Assembly: GCF_003597395.2 (NCBI RefSeq)
Contig: NC_133774.1
Location: 47,007,740 to 47,071,739 of the forward strand
Reading direction: 5' to 3'
Origin: Chelonoidis abingdonii
Lineage: Eukaryota; Chordata; Testudines; Testudinidae
Length of the DNA: 64,000 bases
Shown here: positions 33,555-46,103 of the stretch, in pieces
Numbering within the stretch: the stretch's first letter is position 1
Layout: every line of letters begins with the position of its first letter
Program-made: the position numbers and the translations under genes
The notes under the pieces: generated by a model
What the model was told of the DNA's origin: nothing
The model's database searches: none
The model's input: the letters and a program-made list of their open reading frames with translations, nothing else

Positions 33555-35732
33555 AGGCTTGGTCTACACTAGGCATTTAAACCGATTTTAGCAGTGTTAA
33601 ACCGATTTAACGCTGTACCCGTCCACACTACGAGGCCCTTTATATCGATATAAAGGGTTCTTTATAAATATGGTTTCTGTACTCCTCCCGATCGAGGAAG
33701 TAGCTGCAGAAATCCACCGGTATCTTACATATCGGATCTAGGCTAGCTCGTGCGCACCGACCCAGATCAACATGTAGATTTGGCCTATGGGCGGAATCCC
33801 AACAGTTGCACCACGTGATACACGCTCTGCAGCGTCTGATACTCTCGAATGCTCAGTGCCAAAGTAAACGGAAAGAGACCCACAAATTTTGATTTTCATT
33901 TCTGTTTGCCCAGCGTGGAGCCTGATCAGCACGGGTGGCGATCAGTCCCAATCCAAAAAAGCTCCAGCATGGACCATACGGGACATACTGGATTGATCGC
34001 TGTATGGGAGACAAATCTGTTCTACAGAGCTTCGTTACAGAAGCGACGAAATGCAAAAGCGTTTGAAAAAAAACTTCAGACTACACAGTGCTGCGTAACA
34101 AGCGTAACGGAAAGCACAGATACTCAAATGGACGCTCCATGGATGGAGGGCTGGTATGAGGACTCCAGCTATCCCACAGTCCACAGCAGTCTCCCGAAAA
34201 CTCATTTGCATTCTTGGCTGAGCTCCAGTGCCTGTAAGTTTCAAACACAATGTCCGAGTCGGTTCAGGCTAGAGCTCGTCAATTGCCTCCTCCCCCACAC
34301 GTGAAAGAAAAGGGAAAGAAGTCGTTTCTTGACTTTTTTCAGTGTCACCCTATGTCATACTGAATGCTGGTGGTAGACGTGATGTTGCAGCCAGTGAAGA
34401 GCAAGTTCCACTCCTCTCCCCTCCCTGGTTGCAGATGTACAATAATGACTGCTGTCTGTCCACCATCAGCACACGGATTGGCTCTCTTGGGTGGCCTCAT
34501 GCTGGACTAGGGGCGCTCTGGTAAAATATAGGATGACCTCCCGGTCAATTCACAAGTAGATGCTACAGTGAACAAGCTGGTGACCGTCTTCATCAGTAGC
34601 AACGCGGGTGAGGTTCCATCAGCCCCTACTTCCTTCCTGTGTAAAAGAAAGATTCTGTCCTGCTCTTGGACTGTCCATAGCACCAAGGGAGCCTGTCTCC
34701 CCATTTTAATAATCTTTCAACTAACAAGGTCATGTGTCTTATCCTCTGCATTCTTCATAAACTTTCATGACAACAAACTGAGGGACCTGGCACGGTAGTC
34801 CCAGGAAGGTTGGGGAGGAAGGGAAGCAACGGGTGGTTGTGCACGGGAAGCACCCCCCATGAATAGCAGTATCGCTCTGCGCATCATTTTCTCAGGTATC
34901 TGTACACAGAGCACCTGTGCTACTCTTGATAACCTGGTTCTCGAAAGTACACATTGGCCCATATTCTAGCAGGACTGACTATTTTAGAAACCATTAAAAG
35001 GAGAGGATTGACTCGGTTGAGTCATTCCCAGTTTTGCGTATTTGCTGCCCCCAGCCATTCTCAGCGCAGGGGCACCTTTCATGATAAGCATGAAGAACAG
35101 TCACAGTAAAGCCGACAAGCATAATCGTCATCATCATTCGCCTATTACGATGCAGACTCAGACGGTTTTACAGAAACGACTCCATAATCCGTCATCTTGC
35201 ATCGATGCAAAGACAAATAGAATGCTGCTGTGAGGTTATTGTAGCGCGCATAGGCTAGTAATCGTGCTTCTGTCGCGGCATCCGAGTTACATCATGGGTG
35301 ACTCTGTAAAAAAAAAAAAAAAGAAGAAAAAAAAAAAAGAAAACAAAAAAAGAAAAAGGACTGAAACGTTCATCGGATTGCGGTACTATCGTGTTGCCAT
35401 AGGTCAATCCGGTAAAAGGCGCGAAATGATTAGTCTGCCGTTGCTTTCCTGAGGAAGGAATGACTGACAACATTTACGCAGAACCACCCGCGACAATGAT
35501 TTTTGCCCCATCAGCCACTGGGCTCTCAACCCAAAATTCTAAGGGGCGGGGGAGACTGCGGGAACTATGGGATAGCTACAGAATAGCTACCCACAGTGCA
35601 ACGCTCCGGACCATGGAGGCACACCACAGAATTAATGTGCTTAGTGTGGCCACGTGCGCTCGACTTTATACAACCTGTTTTATAAAACCGGTTTATGTAA
35701 AATCGGAATAATCCCGTAGTGTAGATGTACCC
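33555..35732. mobile_element. DNA transposon, 2,178 bp, probably non-autonomous hAT-like
   Basis: The ends are inverted relatives: ggcttggtctacactaggc on the left and gggtacatctacactacg reading in from the right on the other strand. Subterminal 'aaaccgattt' and 'aaaccggtttatg' also face each other. The flanks ttaatcac (33547-33554) and atagtcac (35733-35740) match at 6 of 8. Open frames up to 151 codons (33849-34304) show no transposase motif. An A-rich tract (35308-35358) lies near the right end. The family is common in turtles to my memory. Confidence 0.65.
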
Positions 35733-35740
35733 ATAGTCAC

Positions 35741-38389
35741 TTTACTCTTAATGAAGTGCACTAGAGAATCACAAATCTTTGAAAAACACCAATCCTGCAT
35801 GCAGCTCCCGAAGTCTGATCTTACCTCATCTGTGCGTGCTGGCTTTCGTCAATGTTCTTAGGCTAGGCAGCGCTTCTTGCCTTCTCTCTCTTAAAACTGG
35901 TTTTGCATGTGGAAATTCCTCAGATTTGTGGTCTGACCTTGCTTAGAGAAGCACCCACCTCTTAAACAGTCTTTTAAACAGCTGAGGCTGGGGGGGAGTT
36001 AAAGGTTCCAGTCTTCCCTCACTCCCCCCGGTCAGGCTTGTTGAGTGTCTTTTAATGTCAGTGGCCTTATTGTTCCAGTAGGGGACAATCAGTTAACAAT
36101 GTTAACTTTCTCATTGTTAATCCTCTTTGAAGTGTTCCACACCCCCAACATGAGCAAGAAAGTGTCTAGAATAGACTGGCCTTGTCAGAACTAGGCTGTT
36201 TTTCAACACCAACAGGATCTCTCAAGCCAACTTAGGGGTTGCAATACAAAGTGAAGGTCACAATGAAGGTTACTATCAAAAGCGGTGTTCACGTTGCATA
36301 ATTTGAGAGAGACATATGCCTAGTCTGTCACAAAAATGGTCTAAGGTGCATGGTTAAATAGCTGTGGGCTGTTTCCCATGAAAGGTTATGCTCAAATAAT
36401 TTGTTTTAGTTTTTAAGGTGCCACAAGTACTCCTGTTCTTCTTTTAGCTGATTTCAGGTTTCTGAAATGTGTTAATTATCTGTGAGTGTATGCTCATGAC
36501 TTTCAGGCACTCCCTGTATACGAGAAGTCAGAGAAGGCACTATTGATGAGATTCTTGTTTTGGCTACGCTGGTGTAAATGAGAGCAACTCCATTTAAGTT
36601 ATTTACCCTCAGGGTAAATCAGGCTTAGAGAAGTATCAGGCCCTTCATTTTGTAAGTCATCTTTTTAGGACTTAAAATCTTTCCCAGTGTCTTATTCCTA
36701 CAGAGTATAATAATCTTTTTGCCCTAATAAGACGACTCTTCAGCTAGCACTAGTCTACTCTGAGTGTTTACAAACATTACAGCTTTCTTGTGGCATGAAG
36801 ATTTACTCCTAAAACTGACTTTTTGAAAAAGTAAAACACTTAACTACCATAATTGTTTCTTACACAAGTGAACACTAAGAGTTGCTTTTTAAGACTGCAA
36901 GACTACTGTATAAAACACAGGCTCTTGAAGTTAAATCTTTAACTTTTAAAAGTGATAGTTATGCGATGAGAATACTTGAGCTTTTAAACCAGAGCAGGAC
37001 CTTTGGGAGTAAGGAGGATGGAAAGACTAGTTCTACTTTTTAGTAAATATCTGTTAAGTATGTTAGTGTTCAGTGCCAGCATGTGTGGGTAAGCCAGTGT
37101 TTTCATAAGTTATTGATTTAATGTTGGTGAAAGCTGCACCATTGTGAAAAAATTACTGAGTTTGTGCAGATGTTTTATTGTGATAAATCTATTATCCAGC
37201 TATTAGAAGATAAATGACTGATCTTTCCCAGTTTCCATGCCTCCAGAAAATTGAAATAAGAAGGGGAATATCATTTGGGCTGTATGATTAGGGCAGGTGG
37301 GATGGCCATTAATTCTGAGAGAGAGAAATCTTGGCAGGCATAGGCCATTGCAACATATTATCAATCAAACCTTGATGCATTTCTTGTGATGACCCAGCAC
37401 TCTAAGGTTTTTGCAGCGTTAATTAGAATTCATGACAAAATAGATGCAAGGAAACGTTTTGTACCCTTCATAATTTTATAGAAAATTTATTGTTATTAGA
37501 GGAACCATTTGCTTAGTGTGATTTTTTTCATTACCAGCTTGTCAACTAGCATAGATAATCTGGAGAAAATATGAACTCCATAGATTGGGTGTCACTTTTG
37601 TTGATGGTTCATGTAGTTTACCTTGGAGTGCAGCTAATGGCTGAAGTTCATAGCAACAGCACAGAAAAACGTGGCAACCAGTGAAAGACAAATGAACCAT
37701 GTTTATTGCTTTAATATAAAAAATACATAAATGGCAAGCTGCATTTGAATTTGACGAGCTCATTGCTAGTTTTGTTGGAGTGATTTATTTTTTCTCCTTA
37801 TACATAAAAGCTGCTATTGACACAGTGAGATGGAAATTAACTGACTGATTTTTGGAAACCAATATTTTTTGGTTTTAAATTCTGAGTGGATCATTTTGTT
37901 TTAATTCTAAATGTTTTTATAGAATATTGATGCTTTAATAAACTAAGATTATCAGCTGTGCCTCTGATGTTTAGCTATACGGGAGGGTCATACTTTAGGG
38001 GAAATGGGTAGAGCTAACTAGAGAATGGTCCTTTTATTAGGGAAAAGGTTAGAAAATTTGGGTATTCTTTTTTCTCTTGCGGTCTCTAAACTTTGTGTTC
38101 TAAATCCTCTATTTTTGTCTCTTGTACTAAAACCTTGGTTTTGGAAAATGGAGAGAATAAAAAAAATCAAGTTAATCTAATATTTTCTTAAGTAGTAGTA
38201 TGCACATTACAGTAAGTGCTGTGCAGACCAACTCAAATAATTGGTTCACGAACTGTAAATATGACAAAATATCTGCTGACCTCAGCACATTCTTTGCATT
38301 TAATGGTACACAATAAAGTTCTTACAGTGCTTTGCTTTTTAAAAAAAAACAACAACCCCGAAGTCCTGTGCTCTGTTATGGAGTACCAG
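35741..38389. other. Intron sequence with one repeat fragment
   Basis: A short head fragment of the family A repeat lies at about 36405-36475 (aaggtgccacaagtactcct). The stretch 36560-36620 resembles a short old palindromic repeat. The rest (36630-38389) looks single-copy and AT-rich with no exon. Confidence 0.5.
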
Positions 38390-40880
38390 GAACATGAATG
38401 ACTGGAGTATGACATATATGAAAGAAAATGTACAATCAAATGAAGTAAAAGTCTTAAATGAATCCACATGTCCCATAGAATCTCTATGGATAGTAATTCC
38501 ATGCTCTAATAAGAATATAACAGTAGGGATCTATTATCGACCACCTGACCAGGACAGGGATAGTGACAATGAAATGCTATCAAAATAAAGAACTCTATAA
38601 TAGTGGGGGATTTCGATTATCCCCATATTGACTGGGTACATGTCACTTCAGGACGAAATGCAGAGACAAAATTTCTCAATACTTTAAATAACTGCTTTTT
38701 GGAGCAGTTGGTACAGGAACCCACAAGGGGAGAGGCAATTCTCGATTTAGTCCTGAGTGGAGTGCAGGATCTTGTCCAAGAGGTAACTCTAACAGGACCG
38801 CTTGGAAATAGTGACCATAATATAAAAACATTTAACAGTTAAGGGGAACTATGCAAAAATGAGGTTTAGTTAAACAGAAATTAAAAGGTACAATGACTAG
38901 AGTGAAATCCCTGCAAACTGCATGGACACTTTTCAAAGACACCATAGAGGCTCAACTTAAATGTATACCCCAAATTAAAAAAACGCAGTAAAAGAACTAA
39001 AGAAGAGCCACCATGGCTTAACAACCATGTAAAAGAAGCAGTGAGAGATAAAAAGGCATCTTTTGAAAAGTGAAAGTCAAATCCTAGTGAGATAAATAAA
39101 AAGGAGCATAAACACTGCCAAATTAAGTGTAAACATGTAATAAGAAATGCCAGAAAGGAGTTTGAAGACCAACTAGCCAAAAACTCAAACAGCAATAAAA
39201 TGTCCGGAGGCTCAACTGGTTGTACTTAAACAATTGAGATACAAAAGCAGAGCCGCCCCGGGGGGGGCAGGGGCAAGAGGGGCAATTTGCCCTGGGCCCT
39301 GCAGGGGCCCCCAGAAGAGTTTTTCGGGGCCCCTGGAGCAGGGTCCTTCTCTCACTCCGGGGGCCCCGGAAAACTCTCGCGGGTTCCGGATCCCCAGAGC
39401 TTCTTCCGTTCCCGGTCTTTGCTGGCGGGGGTCCTTCTGCTCCAGGGCGGAAGGACCCCCCCGCCAGCGAATTACCGCCAAAGTGGGACCCGCCGCCAAA
39501 GTGGGACCCGCCGCCGAAGTGCAGCCCGGTCTTCGGCGGTAATTCGGCGGTGGGGGGGCCCTTCTGTTCCGGGACCCTCCGCCAAAGTGCCCCAAAGACC
39601 CGCGGCTGGGGCTCTCTGCCACCGAACTACTGCCGAAGTGGGACCCGTCACCGAAGTGCCCTAAAGACACTTGGCTGCACTTCGGTGACGGGTCCCGCTT
39701 CGGCAGTAGTTCGGTGGCGGAGAGTCCCAGCCGCAGGTCTTTGGGGCACTTTGGTGGCGGGTCCCCAAACGGAAGGACCTCCTCCCCCACCGCCGAATTA
39801 CTGCCGAAGCGGGGCCCCCCACTGCCAAAGACCCCAGGCCCCTGGAATCCTCTGGGCAGCCCTGTACAAAAGGAGCTTAAAGACGATAAAGTCATTGCAT
39901 AGAAACAAAATGAATTCTTTGCTTCAACCTTAATGGCTGAGGATGTTAGGGAGATTACCAAACCTGAGCTGTCCTTTGTAGGTGACAAATCTGAGGAATT
40001 ATCACAGATTGAAGTGTCACTAGAGGTGGTTCTGGAATTAATTGATAAACTCAACAGTAACAAGTCACCAGGACTAGATGGCATTCACCCAAGAGTTCTG
40101 AAAGAACTCAAATGTGAAATTGCGGAACTATTGATCAAGGTTTGTAACCTGTCCTTTAAATCGGCTCCTGTACTCAATGACTAGAAGATAGCTAATGTAA
40201 CGCCAATATTTAAAAAGGGCTCTAGAGGTGATCCCAGCTATTACAGACTGGTAAGTCTAATTTCAGTACCAGGCAAATTCGTTGAAACAATAGTAAAGAA
40301 TAAAATTGTCAGACACAGAGAAAAATGTAAATTGTTGGGCAAAAGTCAATATGGTTTCTGTAAAGGGAAATCATGTCTTACTAATCTATTAGAGTTCTTT
40401 GAAGGGGTCAACAAACATGTGGACAAGGGGGATCCAGTGGACTTAGTGTATGTAGGTTTCCAGAAAGCCTTTGACAAGGTCCTCACCAAAGGCTCTTACG
40501 TAAATTAAGTTGTCATGGGATATGAGGGAAGATCCTTTCATGGACTGAGAGCTAGTTAAAAGACGGGAAACAAAAGGGTAGGAATAAATGGTAAATTTTC
40601 AGATTGGAAAGGGGTAACTAGTGGTGTTCCCCAAGGTCAGTCCTAGGACCAATCGTATTCAACTTATTCATAAATGATCTTGTGGAAGGGGTAAAAAATG
40701 AGGTGGCAAAGTTTGCAAATGATACTAAACTGCTCAAGATAGTTATGACCAAAGCAAACTGTGAAGAACTTCGGAAAGATCTCACAAAACTAAGTGATTG
40801 GGCAACAAAATGGCAAATGAAATTTAATATGGATAAATGTAAAGTAATGCACATTGCAAAAAATAACCCCAACTATACAT
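38390..40880 (+). mobile_element. CR1-type LINE, endonuclease and reverse transcriptase part (interrupted)
   Basis: The apurinic endonuclease part is visible at 38460-38820 (VGIYYRPPDQ, GDFDYPHIDW, and SDH near 38812). It is followed, after an inserted element at 39248-39864, by the reverse transcriptase. That part has NKSPGLDGIHPRVLKE at 40060-40107, further RT blocks at 40200-40480 with frame changes, and FANDTKLL (for FADDTK, the catalytic box with D to N) at 40713-40736. It stops abruptly after KNNPNYT at 40879, where an LTR begins. The matching continuation appears inverted at 42112-41580. Confidence 0.85.
39248..39864. mobile_element. hAT-like non-autonomous transposon, 617 bp, GC-rich
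   Basis: Exact 8-bp duplications tacaaaag flank it (39240-39247 and 39865-39872). The ends are cagagccgccc and, from the other side, cagggctgccc. The interior is made of facing and repeated blocks around 'ccgccgaagtgggaccc', so both strands are GC-rich and free of stops over long stretches; this produces a spurious 290-codon antisense frame. A shorter relative lies at 42302-42696. It was inserted into the CR1 between its endonuclease and reverse transcriptase. Confidence 0.88.
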
Positions 40881-41574
40881 TGTGGCAGAGCTCTGACCTT
40901 GTCCCTGTGGGTTCCCTCGCTTCCAGGCGGTTTATGCTAGCTTCAGAGGCTCACTGCAACCCTCCACGTAGCCCTTCTCTCTCTAGGGCCAGGGATACAG
41001 TCTACTGAGCCCTTTTCATCATAAGCCAGCAAGGAGGTTCGTGAGAGAACTCCCACAGTCTCTGTTGCTCCTACAGCCTCATACCCAAACAGTTTAGCCT
41101 CCTGTCCCGACAGGGGCCTGTCTTCCCTTCCCAGGAGGTGTTCCTGTAGTGGTGGGTTGGGGGGAACGCGGGCCGCCCTCTACTCCGGGTTCTGGCCCAG
41201 GGACCCTAATGGTAGCAGATGTTGGCAGCCAACCTTTCACTGCCAGAGTTGCTATATTTCTCTGGGCCAGTTCCCCACAGCTCTCCTGCTTCTCCCTTCT
41301 TCACCCTTACCTTAGGGCTCCCTTACCAATGACTTGAGGGTGTCTTCATTAACCAGCCGTTCAGCTGCACCTCCTCTCTCTTGACTCTCCTCAGCCTGAC
41401 TGGAGTGAGCCCTTTTATAGTATCAACAAGGGCCTTAATTAGTCAGGTGGTCACATAAGCTTAATGGCCTCACCTGACTCTTTGAAGGTTAATTGGAGTC
41501 AGGTGTTCTCATTAGCCTGGAGCAGCCCCTGCTCTGGTCAGTCAGGGAACAGAGAACTGTTAATCCAGTGGCCA
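40881..41574. mobile_element. Solo LTR, about 694 bp, inserted in the CR1
   Basis: It begins TGTGGCAGAG and ends GTGGCCA, giving TG...CA ends. It interrupts the CR1 exactly where the homology to the LINE stops. The bases beside it (atacat and gtatat) match at 4 of 6, with transitions at the other two. I recall the sequence as a repeated turtle LTR but cannot name its group or its transcriptional direction. Confidence 0.55.
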
Positions 41575-42112
41575 GTATATCTGCCTTCTACTACTTTTAT
41601 TTGTTTTAAACCTGCTGCCCATTAATTTCATTTGGTGGCCCCTAGTTCTTACATTATGGGAACAAGTAAATAACTTTTCCTCATTCACTTTTTCCACACC
41701 ACTCATGATTTTATATACTCTCTATCATATGCCCTCTTAGTCTCCTCTTTTCCAAGCTGAAAAGTCCTAGCCTCTAATCTCTCCTCATATGGGACCTGTT
41801 CCAAACCCCTAATAATTTTAGTTGCCCTTTTCTAAACCTGTTCTAATGCCAGTATATCTTTTTTGAGATGAGGAGGCCACATCTATACACAGTATTCAAG
41901 ATGTGGGCACATCATGGATTTATATACAGGCAGTAAGATATTCTCAGTCTTATTCTCTATCCCTTTTTTAATGATCCTTAAAAACATCCTGTTTGCTTTT
42001 TTGACTGCCGCTGCACACTGTGTGGACGTCTTCAGAGAACTATCCACGATGACTCCAAGATCTCTTTCTTGATTTGTTGTAGCTAAATTAGTCCCCATAA
42101 TTTTGGTATAGT
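41575..42112 (-). mobile_element. CR1-type LINE, 3' part, inverted relative to its 5' part
   Basis: The minus-strand reading from 42098 starts MGTNLATTNQERDLGVIVDS and continues to KSMMCPHLEYC, the C-terminal end of the CR1 protein. The rest down to about 41580 is the following 3' part. It begins with the codons that should follow the YT at which the + strand CR1 stops at 40879. The sequence actatac appears at both break points in opposite orientation (40872-40878 and, as gtatagt, 42106-42112). Confidence 0.75.
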
Positions 42113-42301
42113 CGCACAGTTAAGTGGCTGACATATATCCAGATAGATGTAGATATGTTCCATGCATTTAAAATAAGAGTGATAAATGTTCTAATTTAAT
42201 TTTCTTTGCATCTAATAGAACAAAAATGCATATTTAAAAAAAGGTAAAATTCCTATGCCCATTATATTAGATCCTACAAAAGGCCCTGAGTGCATTAAAA
42301 C

Positions 42302-42696
42302 CAGGGCCTCCCAGGGGCGAGGGGGGCAAGTTGGGCAATTTGTCCCAGGCCCCAAGCCTCGCAGGGGCTCTGTGAGCCGCTCTGGGTTTTCGGCAGCACT
42401 TCGGTGGTGGGTCCTTCCCTCGCTCCAGGTCTTCGGTGGCAGGTCCTTCAGTGCAGCGGAAGACTCGGAGCAAGTGAAGGATCCGCCGCTGAAGTGCTGC
42501 CAAAGCCTCGGAGCACTGCCTGGTGAGTGCAAGCGCCGCAAGCTGTAGGGGGGGCCACGATTGGTGGCACTTAGGCTGCTCTACCGCCGCTGCTTCATTC
42601 TTTGGCAGCAATTCAGTGGCGGGTCCTTCCTGCTGCTGAATTGCCATCGAAGACCTAGCCTTGCCCCAGGTCCCCTAAATCCTCTGGGCGGCCCTG
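42302..42696. mobile_element. hAT-like non-autonomous transposon, 395 bp, GC-rich
   Basis: The flanks attaaaac (42294-42301) and attaaagc (42697-42704) match at 7 of 8. The ends are cagggcctccc and, from the right, cagggccgccc. It is a shorter member of the family at 39248-39864, sharing 'gggcaatttg', 'gcaggggct' and 'cctctgggcggccctg'. Confidence 0.8.
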
Positions 42697-42704
42697 ATTA
42701 AAGC

Positions 42705-44946
42705 TGCTATGAATCTAGTGCAGAGTGGATGTACAGATGGACCACTGAGTCTGTAGTTGTGCAGGTAAAGTGGCCAGCAACTCCTGAGTTCTCAGAACAC
42801 ATCACCTTTCAGTAAAGTGCAAAGGAGTTGATGGGTGATCAACCTTTCTGCAAATCCAGCTGCTTATTTTGAGCCCAAATGTGAATTTAGGAACTTCACT
42901 TCAGGTACCATTCTTAACATTTTTGGTCAACATTTTAAAGAAACCTCTCTGTATTTAAACTACATCTAAATCTACAATAGTTTGTTGCCATCTCAGTTTT
43001 CAAACTACGTGTAATATTTGAATATGCTGAGGTACATCCTAGTAGTTTCAATACCAGTATAACACAAGGTTATTAACTAGTTCTAACCATCAAATAAATA
43101 GAAATGCATTTAATTACATGAATAATTACCTAAGTTGTCTATTACATCTATGCAATAATAAAGATTAATATAACAAAACTAAAAATCCTGAAAACACAAA
43201 ATTACCTTTCTTTATCTGATATAATAATGTTTTATTTTCTGTTGCAAGTATAATGCATTTTTATTTAGTTCTTGCAAATAAGAAATTCATTGTTCTCTGG
43301 AATGCATTACGTATCCAGTAGGTACCAGCACATGAGCAGGGTTTGGGACAATAAATGCAACTTCATGGTTAGACTTATTAGTAATTCATAAAATTTCCAC
43401 AGGACTTGAAACTTCTTTAGCGTAATATCAAGATTACATTTTGAGATGTTTTCTTTCAGTTGTAGTGTTGGGTGCATACTAATTGCCCAAATGTAGAGGA
43501 AAAAATGTAGCATATGAATATCATTGTATTTATTTCTCAAGAAGTGCCATTTCAGTAAACTATATTTCTATTTAATTGCTTACTTTAAGTCATTGGGTAA
43601 ATTTTAGAAGATGAAATGCAAATCCCCAGTGCTCAGATAGAATGACATTGTTTGCTGCTAGAAAGCTGGATTGCAGGCATGCTAACCTCATACATATCAT
43701 TTGCTTCATATAGAAGTTTTATCATGTTAGATGTTTTGCTTAACATGTTCTTTGACACAAAGCAAATCTTACTTAAAACAATTAGGAAAGGAAGAATAGT
43801 AATTCTTGACACATTGACAAGTGCTTCTGCTGTGTGTAACTGATTTCCTGGAGGCAACTTAAGTATGGTGTTTGCTGTTCTGTTTTTTATAGCTTTCTGT
43901 AGCAGAGTAGTAGACTAGAGGAGTCCAAAGTCCCAAACTAAAGTTACTACAAATTTATTTGATTAGGAGCTTAGAATTCCTTTGTTTAAAATTTCAAAAA
44001 TTGTGTTATGGAAAACATATGTTGGTTGTCTTTTGAAGCTTGATGTCTTTCATAAAGTGACTTGCTGCCATTATTTCAAGGTCTCTAGAATCTGTTCGTT
44101 GCATTTTTTCATGAAAGCAAAATTACTTTCATAACCAAGAAAAGAGGAAAAATTATATGGGAAGGACATTTTTTATTGTGTACATCCTGAAAATATTCAT
44201 ACTATGTTCCAAAAAATATACTGACTATGCTGGTGGCATAAACATTCAACTTGTGCACCTTTGAAATTGGAAGGGGGGGGGGGGCGCAAATAACTTGTAG
44301 AAAAGTCTGGATGGATTCTGAGAAAATCCTCTGAGAAAATTGCTGAAAATATCTAACACACTTGAAAGGCTTAAATTTGCTCTTTAGAAGTAATTTTATG
44401 AACCCCAGGGATTCTGGCAGTGATTGTTTCAGTCAAGAGAGGTTGTTTGTTCCATTATGTCAGAAATCACCCCACTTCCTCCTCCAGTTTGATCATGGAA
44501 TGTTAATAAGTGCACAACACTATTTTGTACTTGTGCTTACCGTTAACTTGCAGATGTGAAGTAAGTCTTGCATCTGATAAAATCTTTGTGAAACCATAAA
44601 TTACCACCCCTTCCCCCTGAAAAAACTCAGAACAAACAACTGGTTTTGCGTGCACTTTATCTTCAGTGCTAGGGTTGAGATTAAATATGTAATAGAAGGT
44701 TTGTCTGTTTCCTTTGACAAAAGGACATATTCTGCCAAATATACTGATTAATGCAATTATTGAAATCCATTTTAAAATAAGGCTCCACTTGTGTGAGTAG
44801 AGGAGTCGTCTCTTTTTCTGGCTACTATCTTTTTGCATAAAGGGCATGCTTTAAAGTACTGAATTGTCAATATTAGTTCTAAGTACTCACATATGGATCA
44901 TCTGTAGAGAGAATCACTGACTTGTTTTTACAATTTTGTTTTCTAG
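42705..44946. other. Intron sequence before the fourth exon
   Basis: AT-rich, single-copy-looking sequence with a G-run at 44274-44284. It ends with a T-rich tract and CTAG before 44947. No other gene or named repeat seen. Confidence 0.6.
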
Positions 44947-45129
44947 CTGGTAGCTGGGAGTGTGGTTATGGCATTTGAAGAAGTGTGCCCGGATAGAATA
45001 GATCTGATTCATAAGAACTATCGAAAGCTGTGTAATTTGTTGGTTGATGTGGAGGAGTGGGGACAAGTTGTTATTATCCACATGCTAACTCGATATTCAC
45101 GTACACAATTTGTGAGTCCTTGGAAGGAG
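44947..45129 (+). CDS. AP3B1: AP-3 complex subunit beta-1, internal exon (61 codons)
   Basis: This exon encodes [17 protein letters not shown], then [17 protein letters not shown], then [15 protein letters not shown] and ends FVSPWKE, about residues 202-262. Ending SPWKE is specific for beta-3A; AP3B2 differs from here on. It is part of the adaptin solenoid that packs against the mu-3 and sigma-3 subunits. TTTTCTAG precedes it and GTAAGT follows it, with both ends between codons. One visible difference from mammals is Ser for Ala in LTRYSRTQF. The next exon lies beyond the window. Confidence 0.97.
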
Positions 45130-46103
45130 GTAAGTTTTTGTCTCTTTTTTTGTTCTCAACAGCTTGACAACAGAAATACTTCAGATTGTGTTGCCGTTCG
45201 TGAAAATGCGTAGTTTCATCTTCATGAAGTGAATACTAGTTCTTTTAATAATATATTTAAAATATATATTTTAAATCTTCAGTTAATATTTTATTTTCTT
45301 TTTTGGGGGGAGGGGGAGGGTAGCATGAGAAATCTTCTAAGCTGTAACCACGTGCCTTCCTTCTGTGCTCAGGGTGTTGCTGAGTGGGGGGTGGGTGTTC
45401 CCAATAGTTTAACGCTCTCCTGACAGCTGTGGGACTCTGATTGTAATAGCTCCACTCTCTACACTTTATGGAAATGTTGATATTAAGAGTTAGAAAACCA
45501 GTTTTTCAAAATCTATGTTAGGAGCTGCGTTGTTTAGCTTTCATTGCCTGTCATAGCTTTCATTACTGAAGGGTTCTTCCCTTATCTTGTGCAGAGTCCT
45601 CTTAACCTTTTCAAACTGTATTTGTGTAGATGTCAGTGCAGTGAACAATATCAACATTTTGACACAGTATATACTATGCTGATGGGTTATGTACATACCT
45701 TTGTTTTGAAATAAGACAGATGTTAGTTAAGCGCAATAATTTTAGATATCTAAAACTCTTTATGCAAATGTAAACCTGGAGTGCCATTAGTATGCTGTAT
45801 TTTTTTCTTGCTGTAATACTGGTAACTGTCTACTTTTGTCCTTATGTTAATAAAAGGAGGTGTCCATATTTCACTATTTTAAAAACAAATTAATGTACTC
45901 CAGCAATTAGTGATGCATATAACACCCATTTCAATTGGACTTTACTTCTGAAGAATAATTAAATAAAATTAAGTACTTTTCAAAAGAACATCAAAAAACA
46001 TTTTTTTAAAATAAGAGCTGTTCAGCAGTAGTAATACTGTAGTAGTTTATTGTATGAAATCATTGAGTTACAGAACTTTAAACAACATTTCACTGTATGT
46101 GTT
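45130..46103. other. Intron sequence
   Basis: Nothing recognised apart from a G-rich tract at 45304-45321. Confidence 0.55.

Noticed and set aside
35308..35358. A-rich tract as the poly(A) tail of a processed gene copy
   Set aside because: It is interrupted by G residues, lies inside the 2.18-kb DNA transposon and has no upstream coding homology or flanking duplication.
39250..39870. GC-rich block as a possible CpG island or alternative promoter of AP3B1
   Set aside because: The exact 8-bp duplications and inverted ends show it is a transposon inserted into a CR1.
39212..40084. 290-codon open frame on the minus strand, the longest in the window
   Set aside because: It runs across the GC-rich hAT-like element at 39248-39864 and the antisense of a CR1. 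Repetitive Pro/Gly/Ser/Arg composition, no domain and no splice context.
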